A DNA stretch of 33,217 nucleotides from Microvirga sp. KLBC 81 (GTDB lineage Bacteria; Pseudomonadota; Alphaproteobacteria; Rhizobiales; Beijerinckiaceae). Both the position numbers and the translations under genes were made by a program. This document shows positions 24,420 to 31,623 of this stretch, piece by piece. Numbering within the stretch: the first letter of the stretch is position 1; each line of letters opens with the position of its first letter. Below the pieces are notes generated by a model. The model did no database searches, was not told where the DNA came from, and worked only from the letters and a program-made list of their open reading frames with translations. The DNA lies in contig NZ_QDAH01000055.1 in NCBI RefSeq assembly GCF_003075415.1, forward strand, positions 1 to 33,217. Direction: 5' to 3'.

Positions 24420-25273
24420 GGATTCATCTCCGATGCCGTCCGCATGCGCCAGCGGGCGGCGAGCAGCCCATGCTTGGGCGCCAGGAAGAAGGCGGTCAGA
24501 AACACCAGCGTCTGCAGGACGATGATGATGCCGCCGGTTGCGCCATCGAGGAAATAGCTGAGATAGGCGCCGGTGCAGCTTGAGAGCGCGCCGACCGCTA
24601 CGCTGATCAGGATCAGTCGCGGGAAGCGGTCCGTCAGAAGATAGGCGGTGGCACCCGGCGTCACCACCATGGCGATCACCAGGAATGCGCCGACCGTCTG
24701 GAGCGCCGCGACCGTGCAGGCGCTGAGCAGGGTAAAAAATAGAACTTTCAGAGCCGTCGGATTGAGGCCGACCGAGCGGGCATGGTTCTCGTCGAAGAAG
24801 GTGACGAGAAGGTCCTTCCACTTGACCAGCAGGATGGCGAGAGACACGCCTGCGATGAGGACGAGCTGCAGCGTATCCTCGGGTGTGACCGCCAGAATAT
24901 TGCCGAGGACAATCGTCTGGATGTTCACAGAGGTGGGCGACAGCGACACCATGAACAGCCCGAGGCCGAAGAACGAGGTGAAGATCAGCCCGATGATGGC
25001 GTCCTCCTTGAGCTTCGTGCGCTGGTTCAGGAAGAGCATGGCGCCGGCGGCCAGCCCGCCTGAGAGGAAGGCGCCGAACGCAAAGGGCAGGCCGAGCATG
25101 TAGGCGCCGGCAACGCCCGGGACGATGGCATGCGAGAGCGCATCGCCGATCAGCGACCAGCCCTTGAGCATCAGGTAGGCGGACAGGAAGGCACAGACCG
25201 CCCCGACGAGGGCGCTCACCCACATGGCATTGACCATGTAGTCGTAGGAGAACGGCTCGAGGAGCTGGGTCAT
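24416..25273 (-). CDS. sitC: Metal ABC transporter permease, SitC type
   Basis: An ABC-3 family integral membrane protein of 285 residues. Its first hydrophobic segments (ALVGAVCAFLSAYLMLKG) precede the family motif LIGDALSHAIVPGVAGAYMLG; the loop NQRTKLKEDAIIGLIFTSFF follows, then five further segments. It pairs with SitD to form the metal channel energised by SitB. The ATG overlaps the SitB stop as ATGA (25273-25270), and the stop overlaps the SitD start. It is somewhat more divergent from SitD than the two would be after a recent duplication, consistent with the standard two-permease Sit operon. Confidence 0.87.
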   Translation of the reverse strand: MTQLLEPFSYDYMVNAMWVSALVGAVCAFLSAYLMLKGWSLIGDALSHAIVPGVAGAYMLGLPFAFGAFLSGGLAAGAMLFLNQRTKLKEDAIIGLIFTSFFGLGLFMVSLSPTSVNIQTIVLGNILAVTPEDTLQLVLIAGVSLAILLVKWKDLLVTFFDENHARSVGLNPTALKVLFFTLLSACTVAALQTVGAFLVIAMVVTPGATAYLLTDRFPRLILISVAVGALSSCTGAYLSYFLDGATGGIIIVLQTLVFLTAFFLAPKHGLLAARWRMRTASEMNP

Positions 25274-26193
25274 GACGGGCGCTCGCTTCCCGCAGTCGGC
25301 GGGTGAGCCGTCGAAGCCTTGGCCGCATCCGAGGCTTTGTCGCCGTAGATGACCAGCGGCCGCTCGTCGTCCGAGATGACATCCACCGAAGAGATCCCGG
25401 CGCGAAGACTGGCGTCAAATACGAAGTGCCGGAGCACGCCGCCAAACGCCTTTTCGAGGTTGGCCTGGGTGAACACCTCCTCCGTCAGCCCCGCGGCGAG
25501 CACGGTCCGGTTCAGCAGTACCGCGCGGTCGCAGAACTCCGGCACACTGCCGAGATTGTGGGTCGAGACCAGGATTACCCGGCCCTCGTCGCGAAGCCCG
25601 CGCAGCAGCGCAACGATGGCCTCCTCCGTCGTCACGTCGACGCCGGTGAAGGGTTCGTCCAAGAGAATGACGCGGGCGTCCTGGGCCAGCGCCCGCGCCA
25701 GGAAGACACGCTTCTTCTGGCCACCCGAAAGCTCGCCGATCTGGCGCCTCCGGAAAGCCTTCATGCCGACACGTTCAAGCGCCGCGTCGACGGCTTCGTG
25801 ATCCCGGCGCCTGGGCAGGCGCAGCAGGTTCATGTGGCCGTAGCGGCCCATCATCACCACGTCCTCGACCAGAACGGGGAAGTTCCAGTCGACGTCCTCG
25901 CTCTGGGGCACGTAGGCGACGACATTGCTCCTGAGTGCTTGGGCCACGGAGCCCCCGAGGATCGAGATGGATCCGGTCGAGACGGGGACAAAGCCCATGA
26001 CGGCCTTGAACAGGGTCGATTTTCCGCTGCCGTTGACTCCCACAAGGGCCGTGATGGTGCCGCTGGGGATCGCAAAGCTCACGTCGCTCAGGGCCGTATG
26101 CCCATTGCGGTAGGTGACCGTTGCGCCGCTCACGGTGAGACCCGCACCTGCAGCGCCCGGATAAGAGGCGGCACGTCGAGTGGGGGCGTTCAT
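25270..26193 (-). CDS. sitB: Metal ABC transporter ATP-binding protein, SitB type
   Basis: A 307-residue ABC ATPase. Visible motifs are Walker A GVNGSGKST (52-60), the signature LSGGQKKR (155-162) and Walker B VILLDE (175-180), with STHNLGS holding the switch His. The ~18-residue N-terminal leader and the ~50-residue C-terminal extension (after about 255) are longer than in minimal family members; the tail DASLRAGISSVDVISDDERPL is not a recognised domain. It powers import by the SitC/SitD channel at the cytoplasmic face. The ATG overlaps the SitA stop as ATGA (26193-26190), so the four genes are tightly coupled. Confidence 0.9.
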   Translation of the reverse strand: MNAPTRRAASYPGAAGAGLTVSGATVTYRNGHTALSDVSFAIPSGTITALVGVNGSGKSTLFKAVMGFVPVSTGSISILGGSVAQALRSNVVAYVPQSEDVDWNFPVLVEDVVMMGRYGHMNLLRLPRRRDHEAVDAALERVGMKAFRRRQIGELSGGQKKRVFLARALAQDARVILLDEPFTGVDVTTEEAIVALLRGLRDEGRVILVSTHNLGSVPEFCDRAVLLNRTVLAAGLTEEVFTQANLEKAFGGVLRHFVFDASLRAGISSVDVISDDERPLVIYGDKASDAAKASTAHPPTAGSERPS

Positions 26194-27086
26194 TCGGTCA
26201 GCCCCTTGGCGATCGTCTCCGAGGTGACGCGCAGGAGATCGAGATAAGTCGGAACCGGGCCCGCGGCGTCGCTCAGGGAATCGACGTAGAGGATGCCCCC
26301 GTACTTGATCCCGGTCTCGCGGGCGACCTGCTTGGCCGGATCGGGCGAGACGGTGCTCTCCGAGAACACAGCCGGGATTTTGTTGGCGCGCACCGCATCG
26401 ATGACCTTGCGCACCTGCCGCGGCGTGCCCTGCTGGTCGGCATTGATCGGCCAGAGGTAAAGCTCCTTCAGGCCGAAGTCGCGGGCGAGATAGCTGAACG
26501 CACCCTCGCTGGTCACGAGCCAGCGCCGCTGCTCGGGGATGGCCGCCAGGACCGACCGAATTGGCGCGACGGTCGCCTGAATTCTCGCCTTGTAGGTCTC
26601 CGCATTGGCCCGGTAAGTCTCCGCATTCCTGGGATCATGCTTGATGAATGCATCGCGAATATTGTCGACATAGATCAGGGCGTCGTTGGGTGACATCCAA
26701 GCATGGGGGTTGGGCTTGCCGGTGTAGGGGCCCTCCTGGATTCCCATCGGCCTCACGCCCTCGGACACGATGGCGCTGGGAACCTCCTTCAGATTGCGAA
26801 GGAACTTCTCGAACCAGAGTTCGAGGTTGAGGCCGTTCCACAGGACGAGTTTGGCATCCTGCGCCCGCAGGATGTCACCCGGCGTCGGCTGGTAGTTGTG
26901 GATCTCCGCTCCGGGCTTGGTGATCGACTCCACGAGAGCGGCATCCCCTGCCACATTCTGCGCCATGTCGGCAATGACCGTGAAGGTTGTGACGACCTTG
27001 AACTTGCCGTCCTCGGCCTGGGCGGATGGCGCAGCAGTGAAGCCTAGCGTTGCAAGGCCGAACAGCAGGGCAGTGAGCTTCATCAT
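26190..27086 (-). CDS. sitA: Periplasmic manganese/iron-binding protein, SitA type
   Basis: A cluster A-I (PsaA/TroA/SitA) binding protein of 298 residues with a signal peptide (1-24, cut near AQA). The metal site is expected from His63 (EIHNYQPTPGD), His128 (NPHAWMSP), Glu194 (SEGAF) and Asp269 (YVDSL). The H-H-E-D set is typical of Mn/Fe-binding members, and no His-rich loop of zinc-type ZnuA proteins is present. It captures the metal in the periplasm and delivers it to SitC/SitD. GAGGAAG precedes ATG. A perfect 9-1-9 palindrome resembling a Mur/Fur box lies 36-54 nt upstream. The metal is inferred, so manganese is preferred but not proven. Confidence 0.88.
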   Translation of the reverse strand: MMKLTALLFGLATLGFTAAPSAQAEDGKFKVVTTFTVIADMAQNVAGDAALVESITKPGAEIHNYQPTPGDILRAQDAKLVLWNGLNLELWFEKFLRNLKEVPSAIVSEGVRPMGIQEGPYTGKPNPHAWMSPNDALIYVDNIRDAFIKHDPRNAETYRANAETYKARIQATVAPIRSVLAAIPEQRRWLVTSEGAFSYLARDFGLKELYLWPINADQQGTPRQVRKVIDAVRANKIPAVFSESTVSPDPAKQVARETGIKYGGILYVDSLSDAAGPVPTYLDLLRVTSETIAKGLTE

Positions 27087-27121
27087 TATCTTCCTCGATT
27101 ACCTGCAGACAATACAATGCA

Positions 27122-27140
27122 ATTGCAAATCATTTGCAAT
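27122..27140 (-). promoter_or_regulatory. Mur/Fur-type operator upstream of sitABCD
   Basis: ATTGCAAATCATTTGCAAT is a perfect 9-1-9 inverted repeat. It contains the TGCAAAT/ATTTGCA half sites reported for Mur (manganese-responsive Fur-family) operators in rhizobia. It lies 36-54 nt upstream of the sitA ATG, where a repressor would block transcription. Consensus details are from memory. Confidence 0.7.
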
Positions 27141-27546
27141 AAGCTATGTCAGTCTCCAGGGCTCAAGGCTGAAAAGTTCACCCTGCGACCTTGGCATTTG
27201 CGGCATCAGTTGGAGGATGGTCCCTCGCGCATTCCAAAGGGACGGAGGATCGTCAAGCCGGATCGACCAAGAGCACCCTTTTCCTTTGAAGCTGCCTTGG
27301 CTTCGGGCGGGGAGTGCCGGGTCCGGCCTTCAGGGTATCGGCTGCCCAGGGCACACGTGTTCGCTCAGTCGCACCAGGCTAGGTTTTCACTCCTGGCTGG
27401 GTAGCGAGGTCGCTCAGAACCTCGGAAAACCGTTGTTGGGGCTCCTATCGTCGGCTGTAGTCGCGAGGGTAGGAAGACTACCCGAACGATCGGCGCATGG
27501 TCCTGTCTCAAGCCGACTGCGACGAGCCGACGCGAGCTTTTATACC

Positions 27547-27643
27547 CTAAAGCATTTTTCGGTGAAGTGGCTCCGGTTCACCGTCAAAGAAGGTGGCCCA
27601 GCAAACAAGAGAGCTGATTCCATCCCAATGGAATCAGCTCTAG
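27547..27643. repeat. Possible dispersed palindromic element with a 14-bp hairpin
   Basis: The 3' part is a perfect hairpin, AGAGCTGATTCCAT (27610-27623) and ATGGAATCAGCTCT (27628-27641) with a 4-nt loop. The 5' part contains GGTGAAGTGGCTCCGGTTCACC, itself nearly palindromic (GGTGAA...TTCACC). The whole is bounded by CTAAAGC and GCTCTAG, as many rhizobial intergenic repeats are. Only one copy is seen in the window. Confidence 0.5.
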
Positions 27644-27724
27644 GTCAATGAGAAGCAGCTGGGCTGGAGGGGAGAAGAGCCGGGATGCTCTGTGCGTGAT
27701 GATCACCCCGGCTCCCGGTCAGAA

Positions 27725-28294
27725 CTAGGCTTCATCGAAGCCAAAGTCGTCACCGGCGTCACCGATGTCCCCGGCGGCTGCCTGCTGCGGCTCCGCCTGG
27801 CTCGCATCGGCAGCCTTCGTCTCATCACTACCAGAGAAAGCATCGGCGATCATGTTGCCGAGGAGCACACCGCCGGCGACGCCCATGGCAGTCTGGGCCG
27901 CACCGGCCAGGAAGCCGCCACCTCCGCGGGGAGCCATGCCGCCCATGCCGGGAGCCATGTGATGCGGCATGCCGTTCATCGGCTGCGGCGGATAAGGCTG
28001 ATGCGGCTGAGGACGAGGCTGTCCGCCGCCGAAGAGGCCGGCCAGGAAGCCGCCTCCGCTGGCCGGACGGCTGGCGAGCTCCTGCTCCAGCTGCTGGATC
28101 CGGCCATGGGCGGCGCTCAGGGCCTGCTCCTGCACCACGATGGTCTGGGCCATGTAGTACGGGGCGTTCGGCTGCTGGCTGATCCGCGAGCGGATGAACT
28201 CCGCCGCCTGCGCGTCCGGGGGTGAGGACTGGCGCTCAACCTGGGCGATCTTGCCGAAGAGCTGCTCGATGGCCTGACGGTCGTGATGGTCCAT
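27725..28294 (-). CDS. DUF2076 domain protein
   Basis: A 189-residue protein. A conserved helical N-terminal domain (DRQAIEQLFGKIAQVERQSSPPDAQAAEFIRS, about 5-37) and a coiled segment (about 50-75, QTIVVQEQALSAAHGRIQQLEQEL) are followed by a Gly/Pro-rich linker, a hydrophobic GGGFLAGAAQTAMGVAGGVLLGNM patch (about 124-149) and an acidic C-terminus. DUF2076 proteins have unknown function. It is the last gene of the sigma - anti-sigma - BI-1 operon, 33 nt after the BI-1 stop. The Gly-rich patch could associate with membrane. Confidence 0.85.
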   Translation of the reverse strand: MDHHDRQAIEQLFGKIAQVERQSSPPDAQAAEFIRSRISQQPNAPYYMAQTIVVQEQALSAAHGRIQQLEQELASRPASGGGFLAGLFGGGQPRPQPHQPYPPQPMNGMPHHMAPGMGGMAPRGGGGFLAGAAQTAMGVAGGVLLGNMIADAFSGSDETKAADASQAEPQQAAAGDIGDAGDDFGFDEA

Positions 28295-28327
28295 GAATAT
28301 CGATCCTTTTCTGGCAATGGACGGGGG

Positions 28328-29044
28328 TTACTCTTCCCGCTGCCCGGTGAGGCTGAGGAGGAGCTGGAAGAGATTGATGAAGTTCAGGTAGAGCGAGAGG
28401 GCGCCGAACACCGCCATCTTGCTGTTGGCCTCATGCCCGAAGCCTTCGGCGTACTGTTCCTTGATCGACTGCGTGTCGTAGGCGGTGAGACCGGTGAACA
28501 CGAGCACGCCAATGATCGAGATCGCGAACTGCAGCGCGCTGGAGCCGATGAACAGGTTCACCAGCGAGGCGATGATGATGCCGATCAGGCCCATGATCAG
28601 GAACGAGCCGAACTTCGAGAGGTCCCGCTTGGTCGTATAGCCGTAGAGACTGGTGGCGCCGAACATGGTCGCGGTGATGAAGAAGGTGCGGGCGATGCTT
28701 GTGCCGGTGAACACCAGGAACACGGAGGCCAATGACAGGCCCATCACCGCCGAGAAAGCGAAGAAGGCCGCGCGTGCGGACGCGGCTGTCATCCGGTCCA
28801 TCCGGAAGGAAAAGAAGAAAATGAAGGCCAGAGGGGCGAGCATCACCACCCATTTGAGCGGTGTCTGAAAGATCGGCACGTAGAGAGCCGGGGTCGAGGC
28901 GACGAAGAAGGCCACGAGCCCCGTCACGACGAGGCCGATGCCCATGTAATTGTAGACCCGCAGCATGTGCTGGCGCAGGCCCTCATCGAAGAGGGCGCCA
29001 CTCGCGCGGGCCGTGGCGGTTTGCCAAGCATAAGGTGTGTTCAT
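28328..29044 (-). CDS. Bax inhibitor-1/YccA family membrane protein
   Basis: A 238-residue integral membrane protein with seven hydrophobic segments (from MGIGLVVTGLVAFFVAS to LSLYLNFINLFQLLLSL). Family features are the N-terminal charged segment, RMDRMTAASARAAFFAFSAVMGLSLASVF, GATSLYGYTTKRDLSKFGSFLIMG, and the C-terminal LTAYDTQSIKEQY with the conserved Asp pair region. Bacterial members such as BsYetJ are pH-sensitive calcium-leak proteins; others affect membrane protein quality control. Its role here is inference. It lies 18 nt after the anti-sigma stop in the sigma operon, and GGAGAC precedes ATG. Confidence 0.9.
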   Translation of the reverse strand: MNTPYAWQTATARASGALFDEGLRQHMLRVYNYMGIGLVVTGLVAFFVASTPALYVPIFQTPLKWVVMLAPLAFIFFFSFRMDRMTAASARAAFFAFSAVMGLSLASVFLVFTGTSIARTFFITATMFGATSLYGYTTKRDLSKFGSFLIMGLIGIIIASLVNLFIGSSALQFAISIIGVLVFTGLTAYDTQSIKEQYAEGFGHEANSKMAVFGALSLYLNFINLFQLLLSLTGQREE

Positions 29045-29062
29045 CGATAATGTCTCCGAGGT

Positions 29063-29824
29063 TTACTGAAGCTTGCGGGACAGCCGGAGGGCCGCCCGTT
29101 CAAGTGCTTTGTCACTGCCGGTTCCGGTCAGCGCGTAGGCGAGTTGGCCATCCTGCCAGTACATGGCCTTCGCTGTGTCGAAGCGCGCCAGCGTGGGGGC
29201 GATCACGTTGAAGGCCGGAGCCTGTGCGGCAAAGAGCGATACCCGGCCGAGGTCTTCGGTATCGATGGCGAGCTCGATGCTGTGGCCGTACCTTGACGGG
29301 AAGATCTGTGCATCCCGGACCTGCCAGGTGTCCGGCAGGACAGGGAGCTGGATCCCGGTCTCGGCGAGGATCTCGGCGGGATCGTAGGCTGCGACTTCGG
29401 GCTGCGAGATCATGCGGGCGCGCAGAAGGCCCGTCTCGTGCGAGTGCAGAGCATCCTCGACAAAGGCAGGCGGCTTGGGCGAGGCTTCACTGTCGTTGAT
29501 GCCGAGACCAACCTGCCCATGGGCAAACCAGCCGAACCCGATCAGCGTCACCACGGCGGCAATCCGGCGGAGCTTCAGCCCGAGCTCCTGCCAGGCAAGA
29601 GCGCGCTCAAGCCGGGTAGCTGCTCCAAGCATGGACTCCGAGGGGTGGGGCAGGGGAGCCGCGTGGAGAAGCCGGAGGGTATCGCGATCCTTCAGATCGG
29701 CCATGATCCGCGCAGCCGCTGCGGGGTCCCTGGCAAGATGCTCCTCGACCTCGATCCGCCTTGCGGTGTCGAGCTGGTCATCCACGTAGGCGAGAAGGTC
29801 CGCTTCGGTGACGGGGTCAGACAT
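29063..29824 (-). CDS. Membrane-anchored anti-sigma factor
   Basis: A 253-residue single-pass protein. The N-terminal anti-sigma domain (about 1-60, EADLLAYVDDQLDTARRIEVEEHLARDP) lacks the HxxxCxxC zinc motif. A membrane segment follows (about 86-106, LRRIAAVVTLIGFGWFAHGQVGL). The periplasmic part (about 107-253) shows a repeated beta-rich pattern (LPVLPDTWQVRDAQIFPSRYGHSIELAI) and may bind a signal. It should hold the adjacent ECF sigma factor at the inner membrane. It overlaps the sigma stop by 8 bp (ATGTCTGA, 29824-29817), so the two are translated in fixed ratio. AGGAGG lies 5 nt before ATG, inside the sigma gene. Confidence 0.88.
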   Translation of the reverse strand: MSDPVTEADLLAYVDDQLDTARRIEVEEHLARDPAAAARIMADLKDRDTLRLLHAAPLPHPSESMLGAATRLERALAWQELGLKLRRIAAVVTLIGFGWFAHGQVGLGINDSEASPKPPAFVEDALHSHETGLLRARMISQPEVAAYDPAEILAETGIQLPVLPDTWQVRDAQIFPSRYGHSIELAIDTEDLGRVSLFAAQAPAFNVIAPTLARFDTAKAMYWQDGQLAYALTGTGSDKALERAALRLSRKLQ

Positions 29825-30365
29825 CGGATCCTCCTACGATGCGCAGGCTTGGACGCTTGGCTTCGGACGGCCGCGAATGATCCACTCCCGCCTCGAAACC
29901 CCGCAGCGTCGCGCGGGCGCGCCCGATACGGGACATGAGGGTGCCGACCGGGATCCTCAGGGCATCGGCTGCTTCCTGGTAGGACAGGCCTTCGATGGCC
30001 ACGAGGTGCAGAGCGGCCCGTTGTTCATCCGGCAGGCTCATGAAAGCGGCCTGGACCTGCTGAAGCCTGACGCGACTTTCCTGCTCAGGTGGAGCTGCGG
30101 TGTCGGCGAGAGCGGCGACATGCTCCAGACGGCGAAGCTCCGCCACATGACGGCGTCGGCTGTCGATGAACGTGTTGTGCAGGATCGACAGCAGCCAGCC
30201 GCGCAGGTTGCCGCTGGAGCGGAACGAGCTGCGCCGTTCATAAGCGCGGACAAGGGTGTCCTGCACCAGATCCTCGGCCTGTGCCTCATCCCGCGCAAGG
30301 GAGCGGGCATAGCGCCGCAAGGGACCGAGCAATCCGATAACATCCGTGCGCTTGGTGTCGATCAT
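29817..30365 (-). CDS. ECF-type RNA polymerase sigma factor
   Basis: A 182-residue sigma-70 family ECF factor with only regions 2 and 4. Region 2 contains LARDEAQAEDLVQDTLVRAYERRSSF (about 23-48); region 4 contains SLPDEQRAALHLVAIEGLSYQEAADALRIPVGTLMSRIGRARATLRG (about 114-160). It directs transcription of a small regulon when freed from the membrane anti-sigma factor next to it. It heads an operon of sigma factor, anti-sigma factor, BI-1 family protein and DUF2076 protein, all with gaps under 35 nt or overlaps. The C-terminal ~22 residues are basic. No clear promoter for it was recognised, though ECF operons are usually self-regulated. Confidence 0.9.
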   Translation of the reverse strand: MIDTKRTDVIGLLGPLRRYARSLARDEAQAEDLVQDTLVRAYERRSSFRSSGNLRGWLLSILHNTFIDSRRRHVAELRRLEHVAALADTAAPPEQESRVRLQQVQAAFMSLPDEQRAALHLVAIEGLSYQEAADALRIPVGTLMSRIGRARATLRGFEAGVDHSRPSEAKRPSLRIVGGSDV

Positions 30366-30484
30366 GTGAGGTATACGAAGCTGGTTTCAGGCTTAATCCG
30401 GACGAACGTCGGAATTTTTCCGTGCCTTTCAGCGTCAGCTCCGGAGGAGAAAAGGCGGGGCTTAAACAGCACCGGCCTTTTGGT

Positions 30485-30768
30485 TCAGCTCTGTTGCTGC
30501 GTGACTGGGCCCCCGTCGTTTTCGCGCGGGCGGCCTGGGCGGGTGGTCGGGACGGCGGAGCCGCGGACCGGCGGGAGCGTATCGCCGCCGGCATCGCGCA
30601 CCGGCGGCTGGCCGTCGAGGAGGTTACGGATCTCCTCGCCCGTCAGGGTCTCGAGATCGTGCGCCTTCTCGGTGAGGATGCGGCGGGCGTCGTTGAGGCC
30701 CGTCTCCACCAGGTCGCAACCACAATCGCAAGGTTGCGAAAGTTGGGCGCGGCGTTCGGATTGTTCAT
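30485..30768 (-). pseudogene. ftsH remnant
   Basis: ATG at 30768 begins NNPNAAPNFRNLAIVVA, like the start of FtsH (xxxNFRNFALWV). After a one-frame change the C-terminal part of FtsH follows: TGLNDARRILTEKAHDLETLT, GEEIRNLLDG, PPVRD...DT.PP.RGSAVPT, then a polar tail (frame from a GTG at 30709 to the stop at 30485). The whole protease body (AAA ATPase and zinc site, over 500 residues) is missing. Within the tail, the usual ~14 residues between HDLE and TLTGEE are also lost. It cannot make a functional membrane protease. The intact copy must lie elsewhere, since ftsH is usually essential. It lies downstream of the DUF4112 gene. Confidence 0.75.
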
Positions 30769-30837
30769 TTCATTGCTTTCTGAACGATACGAAGACAGGC
30801 GGAGAGCCGCCGGACGCGGTTCGCACGGCGCGCGTCG

Positions 30838-31245
30838 TCAGGGTTGGAAACGGTTTGGCACTGGATGTGCCGTATCCAAATGCCTGCGGAGCAGATCCAT
30901 GTTCCGCAGATTCGAGCGGTAGAACACGTCACCGACCCAGCCAACGAACGGAATGGCGCTGATTGCGAAGTCGACGCCAACATTCCCGACCATGCGCAGG
31001 AGCGTCGACATTGGTACACCGAAGCGGCGCGCTTCCCAGATCAGGTATGCGGACATGCCTTTCGACGTCAGCGTGCCGACGCCAGGAATCAGATTCAGGA
31101 GCGCATCCGCACCGAAGCGGATGTTGGTGCCCGGCACACGGATCGCGCTGTCGAGAAGCCGCGCCAGGGCATCGAGCCGCGCTCGTGTCTCGCTCGCGCG
31201 CAAGGAGGTGTCATTGAGGGAGGAGGTATAAGAGTAAGACGTCAC
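30838..31245 (-). CDS. DUF4112 domain protein
   Basis: A membrane-associated protein of 135 residues. DUF4112 is recognised by RARLDALARLLDSAIRVPGTNIRFGADALLNLIPGVGTL, then SAYLIWEARRFGVP, LLRMVGNVGVDFAISAIPFVGWVGDVFYRSNLRN. Two hydrophobic stretches fit two short membrane helices. Function unknown. The frame is open up to 31380, but GTG at 31245 directly follows GGGAG at a 6-nt spacing; starting upstream would translate through the shared element at 31294-31350. The element lies 49-105 nt before this start. A small membrane-protein gene lies upstream on the same strand. Confidence 0.83.
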   Translation of the reverse strand: MTSYSYTSSLNDTSLRASETRARLDALARLLDSAIRVPGTNIRFGADALLNLIPGVGTLTSKGMSAYLIWEARRFGVPMSTLLRMVGNVGVDFAISAIPFVGWVGDVFYRSNLRNMDLLRRHLDTAHPVPNRFQP

Positions 31246-31293
31246 AGTCGTCTCCCAGATGCGGAGCAGCCACAAGCGCTCCTCAGGTGAGAG

Positions 31294-31350
31294 AGTCCGA
31301 CATCGCAGCCTGGGGGAAGACTGCCAGAGGGGCCCGGACCCCGGTAGCTG
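31294..31350 (-). promoter_or_regulatory. Conserved two-block element, copy 1 (DUF4112 leader)
   Basis: Reading along the reverse strand it holds CAGCT, then CCGGGCCCCTCTGGCAGT (31337-31320), then GCTGCGATGTCGGACT (31309-31294). Both long blocks are identical to those of copy 2 at 32919-32976. GGGG and CCCC in this copy can form an inner stem, while CAGC and GCTG form an outer one. It precedes the proposed DUF4112 start by 49 nt. It is not a recognised riboswitch. Confidence 0.65.
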
Positions 31351-31419
31351 AAAGGTGGGGGTGCGAAGACCCGAGTTCAAGATCGGGTCATCATCCCCGA
31401 TGGCCGGCAGAGTCTGTCC

Positions 31420-31623
31420 CTAGCGGCGCTCGACGACGGTATACTCCGCATCGATCACGCCGTCCTTGGGCTGCCGCCGTTGAGCTTGGCGGAGCCGGCG
31501 CCGGAGGTAGAAAGACAGGGCGATGCCGCCGACGAGCATTATGGGCAGGACGATGAATAGCCCGATCAGCGTGATGGCCAACAAAGCGGTAGCTGCCGAC
31601 ATCAGCATGGCGAGCTTGATCAT
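31420..31623 (-). CDS. Small membrane protein
   Basis: A 67-residue protein with a membrane hairpin or long hydrophobic stretch (about 5-38: MLMSAATALLAITLIGLFIVLPIMLVGGIALSFYL) followed by a very basic segment (RRRLRQAQRRQ) and a C-terminal GVIDAEYTVVERR motif common in small rhizobial membrane proteins. Function unknown. ATG at 31623 follows a GGAG sequence; the frame is open to 31683, but that part has unlikely composition. It is upstream of the DUF4112 gene on the same strand, 174 nt away. Confidence 0.65.
   Translation of the reverse strand: MIKLAMLMSAATALLAITLIGLFIVLPIMLVGGIALSFYLRRRLRQAQRRQPKDGVIDAEYTVVERR

Larger units (their letters stand above)
27087..27724. other. Intergenic region upstream of sitA with a Mur-like box and a hairpin repeat
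   Basis: The region between sitA and the DUF2076 gene holds the palindrome 27122-27140 (the sit promoter region) and a possible dispersed element with a 14-bp hairpin (27547-27643). A forward frame at 27117-27404 has non-coding composition. Nothing else is supported. Confidence 0.5.

Noticed and set aside
23571..25445. A 624-codon frame running through sitD and across sitC
   Set aside because: Only its C-terminal 282 residues look like a permease; the upstream part reads antisense-like through sitC, and the sitC-sitD ATGA overlap sets the boundary.
25303..26247. Forward 314-codon frame across sitB
   Set aside because: Composition is His/Gly/Arg-rich and it is exactly opposite the ABC ATPase; no motif.
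28328..29063. ybhL RNA motif before the BI-1 gene
   Set aside because: Only 18 nt separate the anti-sigma gene from BI-1, which leaves no room for the motif.
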